This document shows, in pieces, positions 32,911 to 43,322 of a stretch of DNA of 64,000 nt. Source of the stretch: Neostapfia colusana. Taxonomy: Eukaryota > Streptophyta > Magnoliopsida > Poales > Poaceae. The notes under the pieces are model-generated. The model did no database searches. It saw only the letters and a program-made list of their open reading frames with translations, and had not been told where the DNA came from. Where the stretch lies: contig JASWHV010000005.1 of the NCBI GenBank assembly GCA_030760725.1, positions 96,602,622 to 96,666,621 of the forward strand. The letters run 5' to 3'. Both the position numbers and the translations under genes were made by a program. Numbering within the stretch: position 1 is the stretch's first letter; each line of letters begins with the position of its first letter.

Positions 32911-34058
32911 ATGACAGGAAAGAAGCCTATGGATAAGACCTATGGTTCTACACCTCCGGATGATGATGAGTGCATGTCCCATATGAAACTAAAGGACATG
33001 ATGTGATCAATGACCGAAGCTTTCAACAATTACCAGACCACTACAACAGCCACCTTTCAGAGGCTCCATACAAGTGTTGCTGGTCTGACCACACGGTTGG
33101 ACAGGATGGAGACTCGTCTTCCCCAACAAGCTACACCCTCTATCATCCTTGATGGTGATGCACATGCTCACTACGACACAGAGGATGACTTCAATAGCGA
33201 TGAGGTTGATGCACAGCAGCGCCGTCGCCCTCGACGAAATCGTCAAGGTATGGGAGGTAGACCTCGTCCTCATACTCCTGAACAAGATAATGATCCTTAT
33301 GCTAAGATTAAGTTTTCTATTCCAACATTTTATGGATCTTATGATGCTGAGACGTACTTGGATTGGGAGATGACGGTAGAACAAAAAATTAGCTCTCATC
33401 TTGTTCCTGAGCGACATAGAGTTACACAAGCCACTAGTGAGTTTAAAGATTTTGCTATAATTTGGTGGAATGAACTTGTCAATACACGTAATGCACCACA
33501 GACATGGGCTGTGTTAAAAGAGGAGATGTGCGCTAGGTTTGTTCCTCCTTCATATAGACGTGATCTTCTTAAGAAATTGCAACGCTTTGATCAGGGTGAC
33601 ATGACTGTCCAAGAGTACTACCAAGAGTTGCAGAAAGGTATGCTGCGTTGTGGGGTAGTTGAGGATCAGGAAGACCAAATTGTTAGGTTTTATGGGGGCT
33701 TGCGGCGTGATATCCAGGACATAGTTGACTACAAGGAATATCATTCTATTCAACTTTTATTTCAACTTGCTACGTTAGCAGAAAAAGAAGTGCAGGGTCG
33801 CCAACAGCAGCGGCGGAACAACACCTTCACGCCACGACAATTTCTGGTGCCATCCAAAGCAGCGCCCTCCTCGAGCGTACGTGCTTCTACACCACCCTGC
33901 ATGGGTGTTGTACGCAGCGGCATCGCACCTTCTACATAACGGGGACAAGATAACAGCAAGTCCCAGATGCCCCCAGGTGTTGCAGCAAAGGCGGCTGCAC
34001 CCAACACTTCGACAAGTCGCAGCTCCGACTTCAAGTGCCACCGCTGCCAGGGACGTGG
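32911..34058 (+). pseudogene. gag: CRM-B gag, two in-frame stops, cut in its zinc knuckle
   Basis: ATG at 32911. The frame meets TGA at 33004-33006, reopens and runs 33010-33939 (TAA), and remains readable in the same frame to 34058. Core: KIKFSIPTFYGSYDAETYLDW, then DFAIIWWNEL, FVPPSYRRDLLKKLQRF and VQEYYQEL, matching CRM-type gag. The knuckle begins at CHRCQGRG and is cut by TEK-1. The rest (HMQRDCPSK) resumes at 46776. The 1.6-kb leader upstream is long and holds a passenger LTR piece. Confidence 0.85.
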
Positions 34059-37000
34059 TGTCACACCCGGTTTTTCCGAAGAAACAACCAAGTGAATATC
34101 ACATGTATGCCAGGATCATTTTCTCATACATGTGATGACAAATAGTGAAGCATCATTTATTACAAGCCAGGTGTCGAATATAAATAAGTCTTACATCGCA
34201 AATGTCTCAATGGACACAAATGCTTCATCATAAGTAAATAAACTAGCAGCGGAATATTATTCTTTAGGGCTCCATCACAGGCGTTGCCCGGGGGTCTTCA
34301 TGAACCTCAAAAACCTTCCTCGGGTCCAAAATCTTGGTCATTATACACCACCTCATTATCTTGACCTGAGCAGCAATATAAACCAACAAATATGCAAGGT
34401 TGAGTACCAATGGTACTCAGCAAGTGTGGGAAAATTATATCATGCATGGCTAGAACAAGGAGAGGTTGAACTCATGGTTAAAGCACTACGCAATTAATAC
34501 CTATCACCTTAGCTTATTAAGCACCTACATTACTACACAGGTGAAATGGTCCCAATCTCCCATCCCATCATCATAATCCAATAACCATAACATCATTTCC
34601 AATGTTAAGCTCCCCGCTTAACTTCCAAAACCATCAATCCTCTAATCATGAATAAGTCCAGGCCGCTCTTAACCGTGAGCACGGCTGTCAAGACAGTTTT
34701 GACTCTGCAGAGTTTGTACCACTGTACCCACAAGTAGTGATTTCATCCCCCGTTGCCGGGTGGACTAAAAGAACCTCCATTATGCCAGTGGCTACGTTCC
34801 ACATTCACACTTCCCAGGTGTGCGGCCAAGAGATCACTACAAAGCCTTTACAAAGGGATTCCCGACGAGCGTGGGCCCACTGAGGTTTCACCCCTAACAG
34901 CATACAAGAGGCTCCAACCCCGCTGCAGTGGCCCCCTCTTGAGCCTTGCGGTTCATATGGTAGTCCAGCTGACACCTACTCCCCGCACCATCCAACACAC
35001 CCATACTACGCCGGGGATACACCTAATTAATTGGCCAAGCTGCCCCATCTCAGCATGTGGTTGGCACTGTAAAGCCGGGTTACATGCTCCATGAACCGGT
35101 CCTTAGGATCCAGGCAAGTACTAAACACAAACCCAAGTCTCGTGCACCCAGCACACAACCAAAACATCCAACTTGCCTTGATCCCTACCTCTACATAACT
35201 CACAATAGCTCATTCAAGAGTATGGTATTATAAACTGATGATCTCATTTCCCAAATATCCCATTCTAAGCATGGCTAAGCAAATGCATGTAAATAAATGA
35301 CATGACAAAATAAATCCCAACCCAAGCTACAAGGAAACAAGGTAATGCAATTCTAGGGAAACTTTCCTAGCATGGGTTTCATCTTTCATTTGACAAATGC
35401 AAATAACTCTATCTACATATCCTAGCATAGGATAAAAGTGGTCAAGGACACTTGCCTCCTTCTTGCTGCTCTTGAAATGGGTAGTCCTGATCTTGGAAAG
35501 GAATAACTTGCTCTTGAACAGGTTCTACTTCATACCATCACACATAGCAAAAGAAAAACAACAATCATAAGACATAGTTCACACTTACACTTCATACAAA
35601 CCACACATTCATATTTATGAAATTCATTCACCATTATATGTGTTGTGGTTACTTTGTGTGTTGATCTGTGGCTTGCACACACTTTTATTTATATGTGTAT
35701 GATTCCTACTTTGGTGTTCATATTTATACTTACATACTATATTTATATATATATATATGTGTGTATTTCAGTTTTAAATAAATTCCTTATATTAAACTAC
35801 CAAGTATGTAAGAAAAGTATTTTTCTTCTCCATATGTGCCTTCATAATTTCTATCAACCCTAAACTGAATTCTTTGTATTTTAAAAACCCCATTTATCAT
35901 TTACTAGTTGCTATATTTTCAGATTTATATTCCTATGCACAATTGTGTATTTTATTATGAAATTAGTAATACACATCATCTAAACAGTATAGGTTCTGGT
36001 CCTAAATAATTTAATAACATGTTTTGACCTTGGCCTCTGATGTAAACTATTTCATAATTATTTTCCCTATTTTTCTATAGCTATTCCTTACTTAAAAATG
36101 TGTCCCTATACTAAATAATGTGAATAATAAATGAAACAGATTCATTTCAGCCCAAAATATATTTTCATCTCACTCCAAAGTTTCCTAAGTACTGAGAAAG
36201 TTTTTAATTAATTTTGACAATTATGTTTATCCCACTTTTTAATTTTTAAACACTAGTTACATATTCAATTTTCTAAATTAAATACTAAACAGGGCTAAAA
36301 TAATGAATTCACCCCATTACAGGGTCTATAATATTATTTTCATAATTTCCAGGGGTCTAGCTACACTTATCAGAGGTGTTTTTCCTAATTTCTATTAAGT
36401 CCAGGGGCTAAAACTGATTTTTAAATGAATTTACACGATTTTCTGGAGTTCCAGGGGCTAGATCTGAAGTTTCCGGGGCTAGCTCTCAATTCCAGAGAAC
36501 CCCAGGGGGTAGCACGTAAGAATTCCAGTCTTTATAACGCGGGGCTGACGTGGACCGTCTGATTTTAAACCGACGGCTGAGATTATAACATCGAACCGGT
36601 ACGCGGGGTTTTAAAGTCTACCGTGCGATTTAAAATAAACGGCACACAAGCGGCCACGTCGCTCTGATCGAGCGCGGGCGGCGCTGCCGGCGGCGCACGG
36701 CGGCGGGAAGCGGCGATCTCGCCGGAATCTTTCGGATCCTCGAGAATTCTGCCTAGAACTGTGATCTTATGGCCTAGATCGGTAGAGGGGAGGTCAGGGA
36801 TCTCACCTCGGGGGTTTTCTCGAGCTCGGGGGTCCTGGAAAGTGCTCGGCGGCGAGGTCCGAGGCAAAACCACGGCGAAGCTCGTCGGAGCTGGATTTGC
36901 ACCGTAAGTCTTCGGGTTTTCTGCACCTGCAAAGTTCCCCGGAGGCGGTGGATCAAAACTAGCGAGTTAGATCAGAGTTTCCGAGCTTAGATCGGCCAAA

Positions 37001-37507
37001 ATTCACCGGCGAAGTCTCGGTGCTCACCGGAGTGAAAATCGGCGATCGCGTGCGAAAAACTGATCGGATCGGTGGGTTTTATAGCCGGGGGAGGGCGGTG
37101 GTTCTGTTGTGATCGAGTTGGAGTCCGCTAGTTCCAGAATTCGGCCGCAAAACACGATTTCCCGATCGGTTGCGATCGAGCGCGCGGGAGAGAGTCCGGG
37201 GTCGCGGGGTTAGGGATGACAGGCGGGTCCCACATGTCAGCGAGGGGCAGAGCGGCGCGCGCGGGGGCGGGCTGCGCGGGGGGGGTTAGCTGGGCCGGCT
37301 GGGGTTTCGGCCCACTGGCCAGTTTTTTTCTGGCTTTCCTTTTTCTTTTTCATTTCATTTCTGTTTTGAGTATAATTTGAATTCCAGTTTGAATTTGAAT
37401 TTTTGCAAAACATGCAATACGTCCAAAAATTTCTAAATTCCCCTCTGAACATGGTTTATGGTTCTAAATCAAAATTTGAGTCTTGACTAAAAATTTGGGG
37501 TGTTACA
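34059..37507 (-). repeat. TEK-1 3' LTR
   Basis: 3449 bp. In element sense it is TGTAACACCCC...CGGGTGTGACA. TATA box at 37077-37083 on the minus strand. CTCAGCAAG at 34416-34424. Open frames inside (for example 34753-35094) recur identically in the other LTR and lack protein character. Confidence 0.97.
37077..37083 (-). promoter_or_regulatory. TATA box in TEK-1 3' LTR
   Basis: TATAAAA on the minus strand within CGGCTATAAAACC, between GC-rich U3 sequence and the leader. Confidence 0.55.
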
Positions 37508-37512
37508 GCTCT

Positions 37513-37526
37513 ACCCCCCTTAAAAG
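37513..37526 (-). other. Polypurine tract of TEK-1
   Basis: On the minus strand CTTTTAAGGGGGGT lies 5 bp before the 3' LTR start. TEK-3 has a closely similar tract. Confidence 0.8.
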
Positions 37527-37552
37527 AAATCTCGTCCTCGAGATTGGTGTTT

Positions 37553-40500
37553 CTAAGAAAACAATTCCGGAAATTGTGCCTTAAGCTCATCTTCCCGCTC
37601 CCAGGTGGCTTCCTCTTCTGAGTGATGTTTCCACTGCACCTTGCACATCCTGATTCTCTTATTTCTGGTGAGGCGTTCCATTGTCTCCAAAATCTTGTAT
37701 GGTTGCTCGGCATAAGACAAATCCTCAGCTACATCCACTTCGTTCATGGGTAACACCTCCTCAGGCGTCCTCAGACATTTCTTGAGTTGCGACACATGGA
37801 ACACATCGTGCACGTCCGACAGATGAACCGGCAACTCTAGTTGGTACGCCACTTCGCCTTTTCTTTCCAAAACTTGAAAGGGTCCGATGTATCGAGGTGA
37901 CAACTTCCCTTTCACCTTGAACCGACGAAGTCCTCTGATAGGGGACACCTTGAGATAAACATAGTCTCCCACGTTGAAAACGAGCTCTCTTCTTCGTACA
38001 TCAGCATAACTCTTCTGGCGTGTCTGTGCTATCCTCAAGTTGTTGCGAATCTCCCGCACCTTTGCCTCGGCTTCTTGTAGCACTTCGGGACCAAACACTT
38101 TACTTTCTCCTGTTTGGTTCCAAAATAGGGGAGTTCTGCACTTCCTTCCATACAAAGCTTCAAACGGTGACATCTTCATACTAGCTTGATAACTGTTGTT
38201 ATAGGAAAACTCCGCATACGGTAAGTTTTTGTCCCAACTCCTATTGTTTTTGAGTGCACATGCCCTTAACATATCTTCAAGGATCTGATTGGTTCTCTCC
38301 GTCTGCCCGTCAGTTTGGGGATGATAGGCAGAGCTGAAATTCAGATGGGTTCCCATGGTTTCATGCAACTTGTGCCAAAACCTCGAGGTAAACTGTGTCC
38401 CTCGGTCCGACACTATCTTCTTTGGCACTCCATGGTAACACACAATCCTTGACATGTACAATTCTGCCAATTTGGATCCGCTGTAGCTTTCTTTCACCGG
38501 GATGAAATGAGCTACCTTGGTTAGCCTATCAATAATGACCCATATTGAATCATACCCGGATTGGGTCCTAGGCAATCCCACGACAAAATCCATGCTGATT
38601 TCTTCCCACTTCCATTCAGGCACTTTGAGTGGTTGCAATAATCCCGCGGGTCGTTGATGTTCAGCTTTCACCAACTGACATGTGTCACATAGGGCAACAT
38701 GTTCCGCGACATCTCGCTTCATGCCATACCACCAATACCTGCTTTTGAGGTCCTGATACATCTTCGTACTCCCAGGATGAATGGAATAGTCGGAATCGTG
38801 CGCCTCCTTCAAAATTAATTTACGAATCTCCTTTACTTCTGGCACACAGATCCTTTTCCCGTGCCACACCGTTCTTTGTTCATCCTCTCTAAAACCAGGA
38901 GCTTTATTTTCCTTGATGAGCTGTCTGATCTCTTGTACCTTCTCATCATTCTTTTGTCCCTCGCGTATGTCTCGCTCAAGTGTGGAGTCCACTTCCATGG
39001 CGATGGCTTCACCACTATTTACTAGACATAGATTGAGCCTTATAACCTCGTCCTTCAATTCTGCAGGCATATCCTTCAAGCTCAACTTATTGACCTGCAC
39101 TTTCCGACTCAAGGCATCGGCCACGACGTTTGCTTTCCCGGGATGATAGTTGATGCCTACATCAAAGTCATTGATTAGCTCTAACCATCTCCTTTGTCTA
39201 AGGTTGAGATCTGGCTGTGTGAATATGTACTTCAAACTCTTATGATCCGTATATATCTCTGTCCTCTTCCCCATCAAATAGTGCCGCCAAATTTTCAACG
39301 CGTGTACCACTGCAGCTAGTTCTAAGTCATGTGTAGGATAGTTCTTCTCGTGCTTCCGAAGCTGCCGGGATGCATATGCCACGACATGTCCCTCTTGCAT
39401 GAGAACACATCCCAACCCGTTTCCAGAGGCATCGCAGTACACCGTGAAATTCTTCTGCATATCTGGCATAACCAACACGGGGGCTGTTGTCAATCTCTTC
39501 TTTAGCTCCTGAAAGCTCGTATCGCACTGTGGCGTCCAGGTGAATGTGATTCCCTTTTCCAATAGTTTGGTGAGAGGTCTCGAGATCTTGGAGAATCCCT
39601 CAATAAACCGTCGATAGTATCCAGCCAATCCCAAAAAGCTTCGAACTTCCCCGACATTTTCAGGGGTTTTCCATTTCTGGATATCTTCGATTTTGGCGGG
39701 ATCTACGGAGATTCCTCCCTCCGAGATTATATGCCCTAAAAAGGGAACTCTCTTTAGCCAAAACTCACACTTGCTCAACTTGGCATATAGTTGGTGTTCT
39801 CTCAGCCTTTGTAACACCAACCTTAGATGTTTCTCATGTTCTTCTTCATCTTTGGAGAAGACGAGAATATCATCTATGAAAACCACCACAAATTTGTCCA
39901 GATATTCCATGAATACCTTGTTCATGAGGTACATGAAATATGCCGGGGCATTGGTTAGCCCGAAAGGCATGACAGTGTATTCATACAGTCCGTACCGAGA
40001 TACGAAAGCTGTCTTGGGAATATCAGATTGCCTTGTCTTGAGTTGGTGGTATCCCGACCTGAGATCAATTTTCGAGAACACGCAAGCTCCCCTCAACTGA
40101 TCAAACAAGTCTTCAATGCGGGGTAATGGATACTTGTTCTTGATGGTCACCTCATTCAAGGCACGGTAATCCACGCATAACCTTTGAGTTCCATCTTTCT
40201 TAGGCACAAATATTACCGGAGCTCCCCATGGTGAGGAACTAGGGCGAACATACCCCTTTTCCGTCAATTCCCTCAAATGATCCTTGAGCTCTTCTAGCTG
40301 CTTGGAGTCCATTCGATAAGGTCTCTTGTATATCGGGGCTGTTCCCGGTACTAGCTCGATTGCGAATTCCACGTCACGGTCGGGAGGCATTCCTGGCAAC
40401 TCCTCCGGAAAAACATCTGGATATTCCCTGATAGTCCTGATTTCCTCAACTTTCACCTCCACTTGATTTAATTTAATGTCCCTCCTAGGCTCATGTATCG

Positions 40501-42022
40501 TTATGAACTTTACTCTTGTGCCACTAGGGTGAGTTAGTTCCACCGTTCTGGTCGAACAATGGATGATTCCTTTATGTTTGGTCAACCAATCCATACCCAA
40601 AATAATATCTATCCCTTGTGAATCGATCACTATGAGGTTAGCGGTAAATACTACCCCATTAATGTCTAGGTTCACTTTGGGACACACTTGTCTTGTCCTT
40701 ATTTCTCCTCCTGGAGAATTTACCGCTAGCATATGGTTCATTTGTGTGGTTGCTAGGTCATGCTTCTTAACAAACCCTTGAGCAATGAACGAATGGGTAG
40801 CACCAGAATCAAACAGCAGAGTTGCAAGGTGTAAATTGGCAGGAAACTTACCAACTACCACGTCGGGTGCCTCTTGTGCTTCCTCCATAGTGACGTGGTT
40901 CACCCGTCCTCTCATTACGTTCTGCTGCTGTGGCTGCGTGGGCTTCTTCTTTGGACACTTATGGGCGTAGTGCCCCACTTCACCACAGCTGAAACATTGC
41001 ACCCCAATCTTAGATGCTTGGCCCTTGTTGTCTTGGGGTTGGTTTGGGGGTCCTTGCACTGCTGGTCGAGGTGGATATGCGGGGCGAGGCTGTTGTACAA
41101 ACTGACGTTGCGGCTGTGCTGGTGCTGCGGGAGGCCTGTAGTTTGGGTTGTACCCTCTTGGTGCTGAATAGGGTACCGCAGCACGGCTCGTCTGCCCCGT
41201 AGGTTGCTGCATCATACGTGGGCGGGTGTTGCTCCCTGAGGCTTGATGTGACCACCCAGCCTTCCTCTTATTCTCATTTTCCAGGGCCTTCAGCTTCCTT
41301 TCCACCACAAATGCTCTGTCCACCATCTTTTGAAAGCTTTCATACTCATTGGAGGACATTGCACACTGCATCTCTGCGGTAAGTCCTTCCACGAAACAAT
41401 CTTGTTTCTGCTCATCTGTCTCTATGTCTCGTGGAGCATAACGGGATAGTTGAGTGAATTTAGTGAGGTATTCCCTCACCGTCATGTTTCCCTGCTGCAG
41501 TCCCAAAAACTCTTTCCTCTTGTTTTTGAGTTCACCCCTTGGGATGTAATGGTTGCGGAAGCTACGCTTGAACTCTTCCCAAGTGATGCTCTCAGGGTCA
41601 TGATGGGCGGCCACGTAGGCGGTCCACCAATCAGCAGCAGGTCCCTGCAATTGATGAGAGGCAAACAGCACCCTCTCATACCCTTGGCATTGTATGATTC
41701 TCATCTTACTTTCAATGGTCTTCAGCCAATCATCTGCCTCCAGAGGTTCAGCAGCACTTGCAAACTTTGGAGGTTGAGTTCCTAGAAACTCACTCAACCT
41801 TGGTTGGCGTGGTGCAGCTTGTGGAGGTGGAACTTGATGCAAGTTGGCCACTACTTGAGTCAAGTTCTGGATGAGCTGATTTTGATTCTCCAGCATTTGG
41901 TGGAGAGGATCAACTTCTTCACGGCGACCACCCCGGTTCTGGCCTCCAGAAAGATGAGAGTTGCATGCCTCATCATTGTTGTTGGCGGGGTTGGCAGCAC
42001 GTCCTTTTCCTCTTCCGGCCAT
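37553..42022 (-). CDS. gag-pol: TEK-1 Gag-Pol polyprotein, intact
   Basis: A single 1489-codon frame. Gag is at residues 1-340 (WWTAYVAAH, GNMTVREYLTKF) with a CCHC knuckle at 343-356. Protease DSGATHSF at 405-412. Reverse transcriptase about 565-745 with FIDDILVFSK at 715-724. RNase H has Asp864 (YCDASG), Asp926 (YTDHKSLKY) and Asp969 (VADALSRK). Integrase zinc residues are His1075, His1082, Cys1112 and Cys1115, with core Asp1145, Asp1206 and Glu1242 (35 residues between the last two). The C-terminal chromodomain spans about 1441-1487 and places it among chromoviruses, Tekay/Del type by long LTRs and RT. The chromodomain is expected to guide integration through histone marks. All catalytic residues are present, so it may be active. 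Start: first ATG after the upstream ORF, 302 nt downstream of it. Confidence 0.97.
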   Translation of the reverse strand: MAGRGKGRAANPANNNDEACNSHLSGGQNRGGRREEVDPLHQMLENQNQLIQNLTQVVANLHQVPPPQAAPRQPRLSEFLGTQPPKFASAAEPLEADDWLKTIESKMRIIQCQGYERVLFASHQLQGPAADWWTAYVAAHHDPESITWEEFKRSFRNHYIPRGELKNKRKEFLGLQQGNMTVREYLTKFTQLSRYAPRDIETDEQKQDCFVEGLTAEMQCAMSSNEYESFQKMVDRAFVVERKLKALENENKRKAGWSHQASGSNTRPRMMQQPTGQTSRAAVPYSAPRGYNPNYRPPAAPAQPQRQFVQQPRPAYPPRPAVQGPPNQPQDNKGQASKIGVQCFSCGEVGHYAHKCPKKKPTQPQQQNVMRGRVNHVTMEEAQEAPDVVVGKFPANLHLATLLFDSGATHSFIAQGFVKKHDLATTQMNHMLAVNSPGGEIRTRQVCPKVNLDINGVVFTANLIVIDSQGIDIILGMDWLTKHKGIIHCSTRTVELTHPSGTRVKFITIHEPRRDIKLNQVEVKVEEIRTIREYPDVFPEELPGMPPDRDVEFAIELVPGTAPIYKRPYRMDSKQLEELKDHLRELTEKGYVRPSSSPWGAPVIFVPKKDGTQRLCVDYRALNEVTIKNKYPLPRIEDLFDQLRGACVFSKIDLRSGYHQLKTRQSDIPKTAFVSRYGLYEYTVMPFGLTNAPAYFMYLMNKVFMEYLDKFVVVFIDDILVFSKDEEEHEKHLRLVLQRLREHQLYAKLSKCEFWLKRVPFLGHIISEGGISVDPAKIEDIQKWKTPENVGEVRSFLGLAGYYRRFIEGFSKISRPLTKLLEKGITFTWTPQCDTSFQELKKRLTTAPVLVMPDMQKNFTVYCDASGNGLGCVLMQEGHVVAYASRQLRKHEKNYPTHDLELAAVVHALKIWRHYLMGKRTEIYTDHKSLKYIFTQPDLNLRQRRWLELINDFDVGINYHPGKANVVADALSRKVQVNKLSLKDMPAELKDEVIRLNLCLVNSGEAIAMEVDSTLERDIREGQKNDEKVQEIRQLIKENKAPGFREDEQRTVWHGKRICVPEVKEIRKLILKEAHDSDYSIHPGSTKMYQDLKSRYWWYGMKRDVAEHVALCDTCQLVKAEHQRPAGLLQPLKVPEWKWEEISMDFVVGLPRTQSGYDSIWVIIDRLTKVAHFIPVKESYSGSKLAELYMSRIVCYHGVPKKIVSDRGTQFTSRFWHKLHETMGTHLNFSSAYHPQTDGQTERTNQILEDMLRACALKNNRSWDKNLPYAEFSYNNSYQASMKMSPFEALYGRKCRTPLFWNQTGESKVFGPEVLQEAEAKVREIRNNLRIAQTRQKSYADVRRRELVFNVGDYVYLKVSPIRGLRRFKVKGKLSPRYIGPFQVLERKGEVAYQLELPVHLSDVHDVFHVSQLKKCLRTPEEVLPMNEVDVAEDLSYAEQPYKILETMERLTRNKRIRMCKVQWKHHSEEEATWEREDELKAQFPELFS

Positions 42023-42324
42023 CTGGCAGAATCAACAAATGTTAATTTGAAAGCATCTAGTATCATCTTACTACTTTCACTTGTTTGTACTTTGAAGTGT
42101 TGAAGTTTTGTTAAAATCTTACGAGGGTTTTATATCTCACACCCAATAAATGCACTATTATTTCCTGTGGGTTCACACACCAAAGCAAAACAATCTGAAG
42201 ACGAGGCTGTGGACACTTGCTCATGGCTTCCACAACTCACGTCACACACCAAGCATTATCACACCATTAAATACGTAACGACTCGACTACTCGACCTCTT
42301 GCTAGCTAGGGGAAAGACTCTACA

Positions 42325-43104
42325 CTACTCATCCTCTTGAGCTGGCTCCTCGGGATCTTCCTCCTCATTTCGGCTACCTTCTGACTCTGCTTTGGGTGGG
42401 GAGGCTGCTGGTGGAGAAGTGCGACGACGCCTGATTGCTCGGCGATCCGGGGAGTCAGGGGTCCATGGATTACTTACGGTGACACACAGTTCATTCCCAT
42501 CTCCTCTTTCTCTCGTCTTTAAGCAAGCTCGCAGCAATGCCTCCGTCTCCTTCAGAGTGTCTCGGACATCCTGAAGTTCTTGTTGACACTCCTGCAGTCG
42601 AGTGCTGAGCATAGCAGCATCCTCCAAGCACAAGTCCATGTGCTCATGGGAAGTCCCTTGCTGCACCGGTGGGTACTTGTACTCCGTAGTACCACTCTCA
42701 CGTTGGAGGACATACATGTACTCAGTTTTGTCCAAGTGGCGACGATAGATGTGACTCTGGCAGGTGATGGCCTCCCAAGTGACATCTCTCTCCGCGTCAA
42801 CTTGTGTTGCTCGACAAGCTGGAGAGTGGTGGATCTTAAGCAGCTGATTCTCGTGTATAATCCTCATCTCCGAACTCCATTCTTCCCTCTTCTCACGGAT
42901 GGTCCTGGTGGAGTTATAGTGGATGATGAGCTTGCCCGTATTGCCGGCGGCTTCGAGCATACGTCGAAGACGGCGCAACAAATCTCCTACTGCCAATCCG
43001 TAGGAAAGGTACGTCACTGGACGACTCTCCTCTCTTTCAGCAAGGGCAACTACGGGAACTCTCCCTCCCGTGGACTTACGAGCGGTGCGAATCATGCGAA
43101 CCAT
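42325..43104 (-). CDS. Additional ORF between PBS and gag (pre-gag ORF)
   Basis: 259 codons, not recognised as a known domain. The basic N-terminus (MVRMIRTARKSTGGR) is followed by a mixed alpha/beta-looking middle (LLRRLRRMLEAAG, REEWSSEMRII at about 72-82, CRAT at 97-100, ESGTTEYKYPP at 136-146). A likely coiled coil spans 160-198 (LSTRLQECQQELQDVRDTL), then NPWTPDSPD at 212-220, an Arg-rich patch and an acidic tail (RNEEEDPEEPAQEDE). There is no signal peptide, membrane segment or CCHC motif. It is sense-oriented, 213 nt after the PBS and 302 nt before gag, in an intact young element. A decayed homologue holds the same place in TEK-2 (57017-58000). Translation of gag downstream would need reinitiation, splicing or a separate transcript. 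Confidence 0.75.
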   Translation of the reverse strand: MVRMIRTARKSTGGRVPVVALAEREESRPVTYLSYGLAVGDLLRRLRRMLEAAGNTGKLIIHYNSTRTIREKREEWSSEMRIIHENQLLKIHHSPACRATQVDAERDVTWEAITCQSHIYRRHLDKTEYMYVLQRESGTTEYKYPPVQQGTSHEHMDLCLEDAAMLSTRLQECQQELQDVRDTLKETEALLRACLKTRERGDGNELCVTVSNPWTPDSPDRRAIRRRRTSPPAASPPKAESEGSRNEEEDPEEPAQEDE

Positions 43105-43305
43105 CTAAAACAAAAGAATTTAAAATTAGGTTAGATAAAATCTCAAACAAAAATCCTATTTTGAATGAAAGTTGGGGTAAGATGAAGAAAATGACTCCTT
43201 TAATAACACTTTTTCCACCCACACCTTTGGAAAATAGTTTTTAAGAAAATAGGGCCCTTAAATACGTCCATTTCTACCTAGGTCCACGTTCCTACGGGCA
43301 ACCTT

Positions 43306-43318
43306 GGCTCTGATACCA
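43306..43318 (-). other. Primer binding site of TEK-1
   Basis: TGGTATCAGAGCC on the minus strand, 4 bp inside the 5' LTR. It is complementary to initiator Met tRNA. Confidence 0.93.
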
Positions 43319-43322
43319 CCTC

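Noticed and set aside
34753..35094. 113-codon open frame, identical at 44017-44358 and near-identical on the minus strand at 10150-10491
   Set aside because: It lies inside the non-coding part of the TEK-1 LTR. Its repetition only reflects the three LTR copies, and the translation has no domain character.
43306..43318. Initiator Met tRNA-like sequence, also at 22214, 31289 and 56748
   Set aside because: Only the short primer-binding complement is present; there is no tRNA gene body.
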